Shown here: piece by piece, positions 24,782 through 33,369 of the stretch
Layout: each line of letters starts with the position of its first letter
Numbering within the stretch: the stretch's first letter is position 1
NCBI RefSeq assembly: GCF_020009625.1
Contig: NZ_JAIHLP010000002.1
Coordinates: 868,001-932,000, forward strand
DNA length: 64,000 nucleotides
Direction of reading: 5' to 3'
From: Leifsonia poae
GTDB lineage: Bacteria > Actinomycetota > Actinomycetes > Actinomycetales > Microbacteriaceae
Notes under the pieces: generated by a model
The model's database searches: none
What the model was told of the DNA's origin: nothing
The model's input: only the letters and a program-made list of their open reading frames with translations
Program-made: the position numbers and the translations under genes

Positions 24782-25957
24782 ATGACCGTGATCTCCTCCC
24801 CTCTGCCCACCCGCGACATCGACCGAGTGAGACCCTTCGCCACCCTCACCGTCGACCACGAGGCGATCATGCACAATGTGTGCCTGGTGCGGGCGATCGC
24901 CGGCGTTCCCGTGCTCGCCGTCGTGAAAGCCGACGGCTTCGGTCTCGGGATGACCGCGGTCGCCCGCTCGGCGCTGCGGGGCGGCGCCGTCGCCCTCGGC
25001 GTGGCGACCGTTGACGAGGCGCTGCGTCTGCGGGCGGCCGGGATCTCAGCGCGGATCCTCGCCTGGCTCGCCGATGCGCAGTGCGACCTCGACGCCGCCA
25101 TCCGGCTCGGGGTCGAGCTCGGTTGCTCGACCGGGCCTCTGCTGGAGACGATCGTGGCACGGGCGCGGACGCTCGGACTCACGGCGCGGGTGCATCTCGA
25201 ACTCGACACCGGGCTCAGCCGGGGCGGTGCGGATCGCGCCGACTGGGCGGGCCTGTGTCGCAGCGCTGCCGCGCACGAACACTTCGGGGCCCTCCGCGTC
25301 GTCGGGGTGTGGTCGCATCTCGCCCGGGCGAACGAGGCGCATCCATTGGCCACCGCGGGCGCCATCGAAACACTGACCGAAGCGGCGGTGACCGCCGCCT
25401 CGGCGGGGCTGACCCCCGAGGTCGTGCATCTGGCCAGCTCGGGCGCGGCGCTCGCGCATCCCGGCGCCCGGTTCTCACTGGTGCGCTGCGGCCAGGCGCT
25501 GTTCGGCGTGCAGCCGGTGGACGGCGAGCAGTACGACCTGCGACCGGTGCTGCGACTCACCTCGCGTGTCGTGCAGCTTCGGCGGGTGCCCGCCGGAACA
25601 GCCGTCTCCTACGGCGGCGGCTATCGCACCGAGGCGGAGACGACCCTCGCCCTGGTGCCCATCGGCTACGCCGACGGCATCCCACGCCTCGCGGGAGACC
25701 GAGCGGAGGTGCTGCTGCGGGGGCGGCGCTGCCGGGTGGTCGGCCGCGTCTCGATGGATCAGCTGGTGGTCGACGCCGGCCCGGTGGACAGCGAAGTCGC
25801 CGACGGCGATGAGGTCGTGGTCATCGGCGATCCGGCGCGGGGCGAGCCGGGACTCGGCGAGTGGGCGCAATGGGCGCACACCATCCCGCAGGAGATCATG
25901 ACCGGGATCGGGTCGCGTGTCGAGCGCCGCCACCTCGGGGCGGCCCGCGTTGCCTGA
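24782..25957 (+). CDS. alr: Alanine racemase
   Basis: A 391-residue fold-type III PLP enzyme that interconverts L- and D-alanine for peptidoglycan. The N-terminal TIM barrel contains the PLP lysine in VLAVVKADGFGLG; most alanine racemases read KADAYGHG, so three flanking residues differ. The C-terminal beta domain has the catalytic Tyr motif VSYGGGYRT and the closing motif GRVSMDQLVVD. Its end overlaps ddl, so D-Ala production and ligation are coupled. It is divergent from metQNI. The altered lysine motif may mean shifted specificity (for example Ser), but Alr is the safest call. Confidence 0.88.
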   Translation: MTVISSPLPTRDIDRVRPFATLTVDHEAIMHNVCLVRAIAGVPVLAVVKADGFGLGMTAVARSALRGGAVALGVATVDEALRLRAAGISARILAWLADAQCDLDAAIRLGVELGCSTGPLLETIVARARTLGLTARVHLELDTGLSRGGADRADWAGLCRSAAAHEHFGALRVVGVWSHLARANEAHPLATAGAIETLTEAAVTAASAGLTPEVVHLASSGAALAHPGARFSLVRCGQALFGVQPVDGEQYDLRPVLRLTSRVVQLRRVPAGTAVSYGGGYRTEAETTLALVPIGYADGIPRLAGDRAEVLLRGRRCRVVGRVSMDQLVVDAGPVDSEVADGDEVVVIGDPARGEPGLGEWAQWAHTIPQEIMTGIGSRVERRHLGAARVA

Positions 25958-26978
25958 GCGCGACACCACCGTCGTCGTGATCTACGGCGGGGCGAACACC
26001 GAGCACGAGGTCTCACTGTCGTCGGCCCGGGATGTCGTCGACACCCTGCGCGGGATCGGTTTCGTCGTGCGGCCGATCGGCATCGACCGATCGGGTGTCT
26101 GGCACGCGGCCGAGGTCGACGCGCTCGTCGCCGGCACCCCTCCTGCCGCGTCAGCGAGCGGCCGCTCCCCCCTCCCCGGCCCGCGACCGGAGCTGTGGCG
26201 GGGCGCCGACGTCGTCTTCCCGGTGCTGCACGGGCGCTACGGGGAAGACGGGACCGTTCAGGGAGCGCTGGAGCTGGCAGGCTTGCCGTATATCGGGTCG
26301 GGTGTTCTCGCGAGCGCGATCGCGATGGACAAGCGGATGACCTGGCGCGTCGTTCCGGCGGCGGGAGTGCCCATGGTCGAGACCCGGGCGGTCGACGACT
26401 TGGGCGCCGTTCCGGCCGCTGTGCGCGGGTGGTCGCTTCCGCTGTTCGTCAAACCCAACCGTGCCGGATCGAGCGTCGGTGCGACGCGGGTCGACGACCT
26501 GGGAGATCTCGCCCCAGCGGTGCGCACCGCGCTGACGCACGACCGCGTCGCCCTGATCCAGCCCGCGGTTCTGGCCGACGAGGTCAGCGTCGGCGTGTAC
26601 CGCACCCCGGCCGGAGAAGCGACGGTCACCGGCGCCTCTCTCGTCGAGCTCAGCGGATCGAGCACTTTCTTCGACTACGCCGACAAGTACGGCGGCGGCA
26701 CGACCACCATCCGCATCCCGGCAGACATCGACCCGTCCGTCGTTGAGCGGCTCAAGCGGTTCGCGCTCGCGGCGTTCGAAGCGATCGACGCCGAGGGCCT
26801 GGCGCGGATCGACTTCTTCGTCACCCCGTCCGGCGAGGTGCTCCTCAACGAGATCAACACCCTGCCCGGCCTGACCGCGCACTCCCATTTCCCCCGCCTC
26901 TGTGCGGCCGACGGTCTCGATTACGTCACGCTGCTCGGGATGCTCGTGGAGCGCGCGATCGCGGTCGGGCGGCGGTGA
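25917..26978 (+). CDS. ddl: D-alanine--D-alanine ligase
   Basis: An ATP-grasp enzyme of up to 353 residues joining two D-Ala. The start is GTG 25917 or TTG 25950; the conserved fold begins at VVVIYGGANTEHEVSLSSA just after the TTG. Visible elements are FPVLHGRYGEDGTVQG, FVKPNRAGSSVGATRV, the omega-loop FFDYADKYGGG, and LARIDFFVTPSGEVLLNEINTLPG with metal ligands. The Tyr-Lys-Tyr omega-loop pattern fits D-Ala-D-Ala ligases, not VanA-type D-Ala-D-Lac ligases. It overlaps alr by 8 to 41 bp depending on the start. Confidence 0.93.
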   Translation: MSSAATSGRPALPERDTTVVVIYGGANTEHEVSLSSARDVVDTLRGIGFVVRPIGIDRSGVWHAAEVDALVAGTPPAASASGRSPLPGPRPELWRGADVVFPVLHGRYGEDGTVQGALELAGLPYIGSGVLASAIAMDKRMTWRVVPAAGVPMVETRAVDDLGAVPAAVRGWSLPLFVKPNRAGSSVGATRVDDLGDLAPAVRTALTHDRVALIQPAVLADEVSVGVYRTPAGEATVTGASLVELSGSSTFFDYADKYGGGTTTIRIPADIDPSVVERLKRFALAAFEAIDAEGLARIDFFVTPSGEVLLNEINTLPGLTAHSHFPRLCAADGLDYVTLLGMLVERAIAVGRR

Positions 26979-26992
26979 GGCCACCCGACCGC
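26961..26992 (+). terminator. Stem-loop overlapping the ddl stop codon
   Basis: GCGGTCGGG (26961-26969) pairs exactly with CCCGACCGC (26984-26992). The stem includes the last codons of ddl and lies before the convergent VOC gene. Confidence 0.5.
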
Positions 26993-27017
26993 GAGAAGGG
27001 CACGCCGGTGAAAAGGC

Positions 27018-27440
27018 TCAGGCGTTCTGCGCGACCGCCTGGGTCTCGTTGAATCGAAGGGTGTTCCCCGACGGGTCGCGGAACGCGCAATCCTTCGGTC
27101 CCCACGGCTGCTCGATCGGCTCCTGCAGCACCTCGGCGCCTGTGGCGCGGATGTGCTCGAACGTGCGGTCGACGTCATCGGTGCTGAACACCATGATCGG
27201 AAGAACGCCTTTCGTGAGCAGCTCCTGCATGGTGTCGCCGTCGGCCTGCGACCGCCCGGCGTGCGGGTTGCTGAGCACAAATTCGACGCCCGGCTCGGCG
27301 CTGCTGCCGAGGGTGACCCAGCGGCCGCCGCCGGAGGAGACGTCGTTGAGCACGTCGAACCCGAGGGCGTCACGATAGAACGTGATCGACTCGTCGACGT
27401 CGTTGACGGTGATCTGGCAGTACTTCAATGAAATCGTCAT
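27018..27440 (-). CDS. VOC-family protein (glyoxalase superfamily)
   Basis: A 140-residue protein with VOC modules KYCQITVNDVDESITFYRDAL and IMVFSTDDVDRTFEHIRATGA, and the terminal PKDCAFRDPSGNTLRFNE. The His/Glu metal ligands of glyoxalase I are only partly present, so it is called by fold. It lies 9 bp after the AraC-type regulator and is surely co-transcribed. This AraC-VOC pair is common in actinobacteria, though the substrate is unknown. Confidence 0.88.
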   Translation of the reverse strand: MTISLKYCQITVNDVDESITFYRDALGFDVLNDVSSGGGRWVTLGSSAEPGVEFVLSNPHAGRSQADGDTMQELLTKGVLPIMVFSTDDVDRTFEHIRATGAEVLQEPIEQPWGPKDCAFRDPSGNTLRFNETQAVAQNA

Positions 27441-27449
27441 GGGACAAGC

Positions 27450-27920
27450 CTAAGAAGTCGACCGGGCCGGCACTTCTCCAAAACTGCTCACTTCGCGATC
27501 GCTCGCCTTCTGCCGTCGCGGCCGGGTGCGCTGCTTCGCCTCGCACGACGGCATCGCCTCGACGGCACTGTGCTCCCGCGCCCGATACGCGCTGGGGGTC
27601 TCACCGTTCAGCTCGGTGAACCGCGAGCTGAACGATCCGAGCGAGGTACAGCCGACCGCCATACAGGCGTCGGTCACGCTCATCCCACCGCGCAGCAGCG
27701 CCATCGCCCGCTCGACCCTGCGGGTCATCAGATAGCTGTACGGCGTCTCACCGTAGGCCGCACTGAACTGGCGCGAGAAATGCGCGGCCGACATGAGCGC
27801 ATGCTGCGCGATCGTGGGCACGTCGAGGGGGCGGGCGTACTCACGATCGATATAGTCGCGCGCCTGTCGCAGGCGTGTGAGCGCGGCGAGTTCTTCTGGT
27901 GACACGCGTCGAGCGTACAC
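27450..27920 (-). CDS. AraC-family transcriptional regulator (short form)
   Basis: A 156-residue protein from GTG 27920 (GTG 27905 possible). It consists of the two AraC HTH motifs (LDVPTIAQHALMSAAHFSRQ and VTDACMAVGCTSLGSFSSRF, with the conserved GETPSAYR) and a basic C-terminal tail, but no N-terminal sensing domain. It is encoded with the downstream VOC protein, which it probably controls. The 18 bp before it lead into the end of the helicase gene, so a separate promoter must lie inside that gene. Confidence 0.9.
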   Translation of the reverse strand: MYARRVSPEELAALTRLRQARDYIDREYARPLDVPTIAQHALMSAAHFSRQFSAAYGETPYSYLMTRRVERAMALLRGGMSVTDACMAVGCTSLGSFSSRFTELNGETPSAYRAREHSAVEAMPSCEAKQRTRPRRQKASDREVSSFGEVPARSTS

Positions 27921-27938
27921 CGGCCCGCTCGGCTGGGC

Positions 27939-30900
27939 TCAGCTCGGCTCGACGAGCCGGATGAAGGTGCTCAGCTCGGCGACGCCCGCCGGGGTGACCG
28001 GCAGGTACTCGGTCAGAAGCGGAGAATGCACGAGGAAAGCAGCCCATTTCGCCCGGGAGATCGCCACATTGAGCCGGTTCTTCATGATCAGGAAGGACAT
28101 GCCGCGCGGAACGTCCGCTGCGGACGACGCCGCGAGACTCACGATCGCGATCACGGCCTCCTGCCCCTGGAATCTGTCGACCGTGCCGACTCTCACCTCG
28201 GCGAGCCCGGCCGTGGCCAGCGCCTCTCGCACGGCGGCGAGTTGCGCGTTATACGGGGTGACCACGATCACGTCGGCCGGAGTGAGCGGATCGTCCACCC
28301 GCCCGGTGCTCGGATCACTCCACCGGGTGCCGAGCACCGATCCGACCAACCGCACGACCTCCTCTGCTTCCTCGGAGGAGTCGGTGGCGTTGCCGGTGTG
28401 CAAAACCGGAACCGGATGCAGTCCGGGGGCCACACCGTCGAGCATCCGCGCCGCCGCCTCGGGATGCGCGTGCAGCCGGCCCTCGTACGACAGCTGCGAC
28501 ACGGGGGCTGCCAGACGTGGATGCAGTCTGCGGGTCTCGGCGAGAAAGGTGCCGAACTCCGGCGGCAGCACGTCGTGCCCCTCGCTCACCCAGCCCAGCG
28601 CCGAACCATCGATGGGCTCGGGATGACTCCCCTGACTCACCTGCGGGAGTTGCTGCGGATCGCCGAGCAGCAGCAGACTGCGGGCGCTGACGCCGGCGGC
28701 GATCGTCGCGGCGAGCGAGAACTGCCCGGCCTCGTCGACGACCAGCAGGTCGAGGCTGCGCCGCGGGATGCGCGCGGGGTTGCTGAAATCCCAGGCGGTG
28801 CCACCCACCACGAAACCAGTCGACGCGTGGTCGAGCGCGAAGAGCAGCTGCCCTTCGCGTTCGATCTCGGTGAACCGATGATCGCCGCCGTCCGCCTCGG
28901 CTTTGGCCACCTTGCCGACCAGGGCCGGGTCGAGCCCCGCGCCGACGACCGCATCGAGCAGATGTTCGACGACGGTGTGCGACTGGGCTACGACGCCGAC
29001 CCTCCAGTTGTGGCGTTGCACCAGGGTGGCGATCACGCGCGCGCCCAGAAAAGTCTTGCCGGTGCCGGGCGGCCCCTGCACGGCCAGGTAGGAGTCGTCG
29101 AGGTCGAGCAGGCCGGCGACGACGTCGGCGATGGGGTCTCCCCCGCTCGGCGGCGGCATGCCCGACCTGGTGCGGGGCGGAACGCGGCGGAGCACATCCG
29201 TCATCGGGTCGTGGGGCCATCCAGGCTGGGCCGCAAGGATCTCCCCCGCCCACTCGTCGATGGCCACCTTCTGCCGGCCGACCGGCAACGGCTTGGCCGG
29301 GCAGAGCGCGCTCGGCAGTGCGGCGTAGGGCAGGGTCTCCGCCGGCAGCGTCTCTTCGACCACGATCCCGCCGTCGTCGGAAACCTCGACGACCCTCACG
29401 GCTCGCGCAGACCGTGCCCCGGGCTCCATCGAACCGGGGGCGAACGGGCCGGGGAATTCGTAGAGCAGGAAAGGCCCGGTCTGCGCTCCCGGGCGGATCG
29501 AGCTGCCCGCCGCCAGTCGGCCCCGCAGCGACAGCAGGCGTCGGTCGCTGCGCTGCTTTCCCTCCCGGTACCAGTCGCGCACGACACGGGCGCTCTCCAC
29601 CACGAGCACGTCACGGGTGTCCTCCCACTCCTCCACCGGCTCGACAAGCCGCGTGAAGTGCGCCTGCCAGAAGCTCTTCTGCTCCCGCCGGTGGTAGTCG
29701 ATGGCGGCCGCAGCGAACGCCGCCGCTGTCTCGTCGGGGGTGCGCTCCGGGTCGAGCGGATCCCCGGCCAGCGCGAGAAGCTCTGCTCGCAGCGTGGAGG
29801 GCTCCAGTTCGACGACAGCGCTCTCCGGCACCGCCAGCCCCACCGGGATGCCGTTGCCGGCCGCGAGCGATACCAGCCAGTTCCGCAGGCGAAGAGTCGA
29901 GACGCAGTCGTAACGGTTGTAGTCGCCGATCTCGTGCAGCATCCGTTCCGCCTCGACCGCCCTGCCGAGCTGCAGAAGGTCACGGGCGTTCGCATACTCG
30001 GTGATGGAGTCGGCCGCGTTCGTCACATCACTCTCACGCAGCTCACTGCCCATGTAGAGCGGCTCGAGCTTCTTGATCGAGTACGACCGCGAGCCGACCC
30101 GCAACGCCTTGCGCACCACGGGGTAGAGATCGACGAGGACGCTCTCGCGCAGCAGCTGGTCGACATCGTCTTCGCCGATGCCGTGCCGGGCTGCGAGCGA
30201 CAGCAGGTGGGTCCGCTCATAGGAGGCGTAGTGATAGATATGCATTCCCGGATGCGCGCGACGCCGCTCCCGCACGAACGCCAGAAACTCCTCGAGGGCC
30301 CGCCGCTCCGCAGCGAAATCGTGCGCCCAGAACGCGGTGAACACCGCATCGGTGTCGACCAGGCCGAACAGGTAGTCGAGCCCCCAGCGGGTGCCGGGGC
30401 CTTCGGTGTAGAGCGGGTCGCCCTCGAAGTCGAAGAAGATGTCGCCGTCATCAGGGCGGGGCAGCACGGCGAGGGCGGGCGGGTTGACGAGCGTGATCGG
30501 TGGCGGGGCTCCGGTCACGGCCGCGCGCTGCAGGCTGGCCTGCTCGCGCAGTCCGTCGAGCGTGCCCGCCCCGATGCCCGCGACGGTTCCTGTCGAGGTC
30601 GCCAACTCGTCGATGGTGCGGATGCCCGCCTCGACCAGGTGCGCACGCTGAGTAACGCGGAGCCCGGCCACGAGGAGCACATCCCGGCTCGCCTGAATCT
30701 CGGTCTCGCAGGCCACGCACTGCCCGCACACGCTGTAGCGCGCATCCCCCCAGCGCACCGCGGCGGTGTCGGCCAGATGCTCGTGCACGATGTGCAGGAG
30801 GCGCGCTCGGCGTTTGCCGTACACCGGGGCGATATCGGAGAGCCGGTGCTCGCTCACCGTGCCATCGCCGAGCAGCAGTTCGACCGTCTCATCGGTCGGA

Positions 30901-31382
30901 ACGCCCAGCCGTTCGAGCTGCTCGGCATACGCCGCGAGCTGCAGCAGGGCGGTGACCCTCGCACTGCGGGCGAGCTTCGAATCCTGAACCCGGTAACGCC
31001 CCTCGGGGGTCCGCACGATGAAATCGGCGAACCCGATGAACGACCCGTCGAAGAAGGTCGCCTGGAAAACCAGGTCGGCGCCGCTCGCGAACGCCGCCGA
31101 TGTCTGCTCGACGGCCGCGGCGAGGCTCGCCGCGTTCAGACGCTCGGGCCGCTCGATCTCCACCGCGCCCGCGCCGAACCGCTCGCGATAGCCGGTGAGG
31201 ATGCGGTGCTCGTGCTCATCACCGAGGCGGGAGGTGCGCAGGTACATCGCATCGTCGACCTCCGCCGCCGCCTCGACCCGCCCGAGCTTCACGTCGAGGG
31301 TGCGCAGGAAGGCGAACTCGCAGTGGGAGGCGCTGGTGAGGTCGCTCGCGCTCGTGATGACGACGCCATCGAGCAGGAACAT
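27939..31382 (-). CDS. TM0106-family RecB-like nuclease / RNase H-like / SF1 helicase fusion
   Basis: A 1147-residue protein with AGAGGGG before the ATG. Residues 1-230 form a RecB/Cas4-type nuclease with GFADF (D120), QDSK (D134, K136) and QLAAY (Q148, Y152). It also has four Cys (C21, C219, C222, C225) arranged like the Fe-S cluster of AddB and Cas4. Residues about 325-520 look like a DEDD RNase H-like exonuclease (DIFFDFEGDP, then YNRYDC). Residues about 755-1140 are a UPF1-type SF1 helicase: Walker A GPPGTGKT (K776), Walker B VVDEAGQ, LLGDPQQLPQV, and the C-terminal VDRFQGQEAVI and NVAISRAK. The family is widespread in actinobacteria; it presumably processes DNA or RNA ends, but its pathway is unknown. 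No partner gene is evident. Confidence 0.92.
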   Translation of the reverse strand: MFLLDGVVITSASDLTSASHCEFAFLRTLDVKLGRVEAAAEVDDAMYLRTSRLGDEHEHRILTGYRERFGAGAVEIERPERLNAASLAAAVEQTSAAFASGADLVFQATFFDGSFIGFADFIVRTPEGRYRVQDSKLARSARVTALLQLAAYAEQLERLGVPTDETVELLLGDGTVSEHRLSDIAPVYGKRRARLLHIVHEHLADTAAVRWGDARYSVCGQCVACETEIQASRDVLLVAGLRVTQRAHLVEAGIRTIDELATSTGTVAGIGAGTLDGLREQASLQRAAVTGAPPPITLVNPPALAVLPRPDDGDIFFDFEGDPLYTEGPGTRWGLDYLFGLVDTDAVFTAFWAHDFAAERRALEEFLAFVRERRRAHPGMHIYHYASYERTHLLSLAARHGIGEDDVDQLLRESVLVDLYPVVRKALRVGSRSYSIKKLEPLYMGSELRESDVTNAADSITEYANARDLLQLGRAVEAERMLHEIGDYNRYDCVSTLRLRNWLVSLAAGNGIPVGLAVPESAVVELEPSTLRAELLALAGDPLDPERTPDETAAAFAAAAIDYHRREQKSFWQAHFTRLVEPVEEWEDTRDVLVVESARVVRDWYREGKQRSDRRLLSLRGRLAAGSSIRPGAQTGPFLLYEFPGPFAPGSMEPGARSARAVRVVEVSDDGGIVVEETLPAETLPYAALPSALCPAKPLPVGRQKVAIDEWAGEILAAQPGWPHDPMTDVLRRVPPRTRSGMPPPSGGDPIADVVAGLLDLDDSYLAVQGPPGTGKTFLGARVIATLVQRHNWRVGVVAQSHTVVEHLLDAVVGAGLDPALVGKVAKAEADGGDHRFTEIEREGQLLFALDHASTGFVVGGTAWDFSNPARIPRRSLDLLVVDEAGQFSLAATIAAGVSARSLLLLGDPQQLPQVSQGSHPEPIDGSALGWVSEGHDVLPPEFGTFLAETRRLHPRLAAPVSQLSYEGRLHAHPEAAARMLDGVAPGLHPVPVLHTGNATDSSEEAEEVVRLVGSVLGTRWSDPSTGRVDDPLTPADVIVVTPYNAQLAAVREALATAGLAEVRVGTVDRFQGQEAVIAIVSLAASSAADVPRGMSFLIMKNRLNVAISRAKWAAFLVHSPLLTEYLPVTPAGVAELSTFIRLVEPS

Positions 31383-31501
31383 GCTGCCCCTCTTCTGTCG
31401 GCGGATCCGACGAGCGGGTGATCGCTCGCTGAGACGAGGCTATCGGGAGCGGACGACAGCCGGACCGACCGGCGCAACCGTGCGCCGACGCTCTGACACC
31501 A

Positions 31502-31714
31502 TCACACCAGCACGACGATCCCGGCCACCAACGAAGCGAGCGCCAGGAGAAGTGCCACCGCCAGCAGAGTCGCGTGCACAGCTAGGAAGGCCGTCGCTTT
31601 GCCTGCCGCATCCCGGGCCCGCGGGTCCTTCGAGACGCGCGCGAAGAAGCGCGGCCAGGCCACCACGTTGAACACGGCGTTGAGGAACAGAACGATCGCG
31701 GCGAAGACAGTCAT
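31502..31714 (-). CDS. Small two-helix membrane protein (SCO4848 family)
   Basis: A 70-residue protein with two hydrophobic helices (about 2-22 and 46-69) separated by a basic loop (RFFARVSKDPRARDAAGKATAF). The pattern matches the SCO4848-type small membrane protein of actinobacteria. Function is unknown. It lies between the nuclease-helicase and the HhH-GPD gene, all on the same strand. Confidence 0.8.
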   Translation of the reverse strand: MTVFAAIVLFLNAVFNVVAWPRFFARVSKDPRARDAAGKATAFLAVHATLLAVALLLALASLVAGIVVLV

Positions 31715-31753
31715 GGTGCCGCCAGCCTACGAGCACGCCGAGAGGATGCGGAC

Positions 31754-32353
31754 TCAGCCGTTCTTCTTCGCAGCAGCGGCCGCCTTCACCGCCCGCTTCG
31801 TCTCGCGCACCTTCGCGAGCGATCCCGGATCGACGATATCGGCCACCGACCGGTACGACCCCGTCTCCCCATACGCTCCGGCCGCCTCCTGCCACCCGCG
31901 CGCCTGCAACCCGCACTGCTTGCCGAGCAGGGCCAGGAAGATCCTCGCCTTCTGCTCTCCGAAGCCGGGCAGCGCCTGCAGCCGCGCCAGGATCTCGGCG
32001 CCGTCGGGCTCGCCGCGCGTCCAGATCGCACGGGTGTCCCCACCCCACTCCGAGACGATGGCCGCGCTCAGCGACTGCACCCGGCCCGCCATCGACCCAG
32101 GAAACCGGTGCACGGCCGGTGTCTGCTTCATGACGCCGACGAGCTCGTCGGGATCGAGGGAGGCGATCGTCGCGGCATCGAGGCCGCCCAAGCGGTCCCG
32201 CAATTTGGCCGGCCCCGTGAAGGCGGTCTCCATCGGGATCTGCTGATCGAGGAGCATCCCGAGCAGCAGGGCGAACGGATCGGCCGAGAGGAGCGCGTCG
32301 GCGTCCTCGTCTCCCGTGATGTGCAGGTCGGGGCTGTGCTGGTCTGAGCTCAT
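31754..32353 (-). CDS. HhH-GPD-type base-excision-repair-like protein
   Basis: A 199-residue protein from ATG 32353, overlapping the LysR stop as ATGA. The N-terminal half has PFALLLGMLLDQQIPMETAF, and the helix-hairpin-helix is ALPGFGEQKARIFLALLGKQ, as in endonuclease III and AlkA. The catalytic segment that normally follows (VDTHVxR, with the essential Asp) is missing; there is no C-terminal Fe-S cluster. This subgroup is annotated as a DNA repair protein in actinobacteria, but its activity is unproven. The C-terminus is Lys-rich (RAVKAAAAAKKNG). Confidence 0.85.
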   Translation of the reverse strand: MSSDQHSPDLHITGDEDADALLSADPFALLLGMLLDQQIPMETAFTGPAKLRDRLGGLDAATIASLDPDELVGVMKQTPAVHRFPGSMAGRVQSLSAAIVSEWGGDTRAIWTRGEPDGAEILARLQALPGFGEQKARIFLALLGKQCGLQARGWQEAAGAYGETGSYRSVADIVDPGSLAKVRETKRAVKAAAAAKKNG

Positions 32354-33291
32354 GCCTTCCATCGTGGCACTCCTGCGCTCTCCTGTGGGGTGGTTCCTGC
32401 GACGGCCGGCATCACGGCCGGTTCACCGAAATGCTCCGCGAGCAGACCGAGCAGTGCCTGTGCCGTCGCGCTCGGCCTCGGGCGTGCGACGGCGCTCAGC
32501 ACCCAGTCGATCCCGTCGCCGACCGGAACGGTCACCGTCCCGGCAGCGGGCAGCACCGTGAGGGCCGGCATCACAGCCACCCCGAGGCGGGCCGCGACGA
32601 ACCGGGGGATCTCGCCCAGATCGGACACCTCCGTCGAAACCCGTCGGTCGATTCCGCGGGCCTCGAGCGCGCGGTCGAGGGTGATGCGATTGCCGAACCC
32701 CTCCCGCGCGTCCACCCACCGTTCCGACGCAAGGTCCGCCAGCATCACCATCGGCCGCGAGGCGAGCGGATGAGAATCCGGCAGCACGGCGACGAAGGGT
32801 GAGACCGCGAGCCGCTGGTAGAGCAGGTCGGGCAGCCGCCCCGGCAGCCCCATGAAGGCGACGTCGATCCGGCCCAGGCGCACATCCTTCGCCAACCCGG
32901 TCGAGCCGCTCGGCGACGGCCCCAATCTCAGGTCGACCAGCGGATGCCGGGTGTGGAACTCGCCCATGATCCCGGGCAGGTCGATGGTGGTCAGATTGGT
33001 GAAGACGCCGACGCTCAGCTGGCCGCGAAGACCGCCGGTCGTGTCGGCGAGCGCCCGCATCCGCTCGGCCGCTTCGAGGGTGTCCCTGGCGGCGTCGAGC
33101 ATCTGACGGCCGAGCGGAGTGAGGCCGACCCGGTGGGGGTCGCGCTCGAAGAGGGCACCCCCGAGCTCGCGCTCCAGCGACCGGATGCCGGCGGAGACCG
33201 TCGATTGCGCCGCGAAGACGCGCTGCGCGGCGCGCGTGAAGTTGAGCTCGTCGGCGACGGCGACGAAGTACTCGAGTTGCCGGGTGTCCAT
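32350..33291 (-). CDS. LysR-family transcriptional regulator
   Basis: A 313-residue protein from ATG 33291. The winged HTH is at 1-60 (QLEYFVAVADELNFTRAAQR, then AQSTVSAGIRSLERELG) and the effector-binding domain at about 90-290 (GQLSVGVFTNLTTIDLPGIM, PFVAVLPDSHPL). It is divergent from an MFS exporter. A dyad between the two genes has the T-N11-A form of LysR sites. It probably activates the exporter in response to an unknown inducer and represses itself. Confidence 0.93.
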   Translation of the reverse strand: MDTRQLEYFVAVADELNFTRAAQRVFAAQSTVSAGIRSLERELGGALFERDPHRVGLTPLGRQMLDAARDTLEAAERMRALADTTGGLRGQLSVGVFTNLTTIDLPGIMGEFHTRHPLVDLRLGPSPSGSTGLAKDVRLGRIDVAFMGLPGRLPDLLYQRLAVSPFVAVLPDSHPLASRPMVMLADLASERWVDAREGFGNRITLDRALEARGIDRRVSTEVSDLGEIPRFVAARLGVAVMPALTVLPAAGTVTVPVGDGIDWVLSAVARPRPSATAQALLGLLAEHFGEPAVMPAVAGTTPQESAGVPRWKA

Positions 33292-33294
33292 GTG

Positions 33295-33315
33295 GCTATC
33301 GTATAACCCGATAGC
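33295..33315 (+). promoter_or_regulatory. LysR-type binding site
   Basis: GCTATCG (33295-33301) and CGATAGC (33309-33315) are perfect arms with a 7-base spacer, matching T-N11-A with extended symmetry. A second, overlapping dyad ATAAC-N9-GTTAT follows. It starts 4 bp before the lysR ATG and lies 55 bp before the exporter start. Confidence 0.7.
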
Positions 33316-33369
33316 AGTTATCATTGATATCCGTTGGACTCGATCACGATCCGGATGCACCATGGAGAC

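Noticed and set aside
25917..26978. Vancomycin-resistance-type D-Ala-D-Lac ligase
   Set aside because: The omega-loop has the Tyr/Lys pattern of ordinary Ddl, and no vanH or vanX neighbours are present.
28026..31421. A 1131-codon open frame on the plus strand
   Set aside because: It is the mirror of the nuclease-helicase gene. The protein is Arg/Gly/His-rich with no motif; long antisense frames are common in GC-rich DNA.
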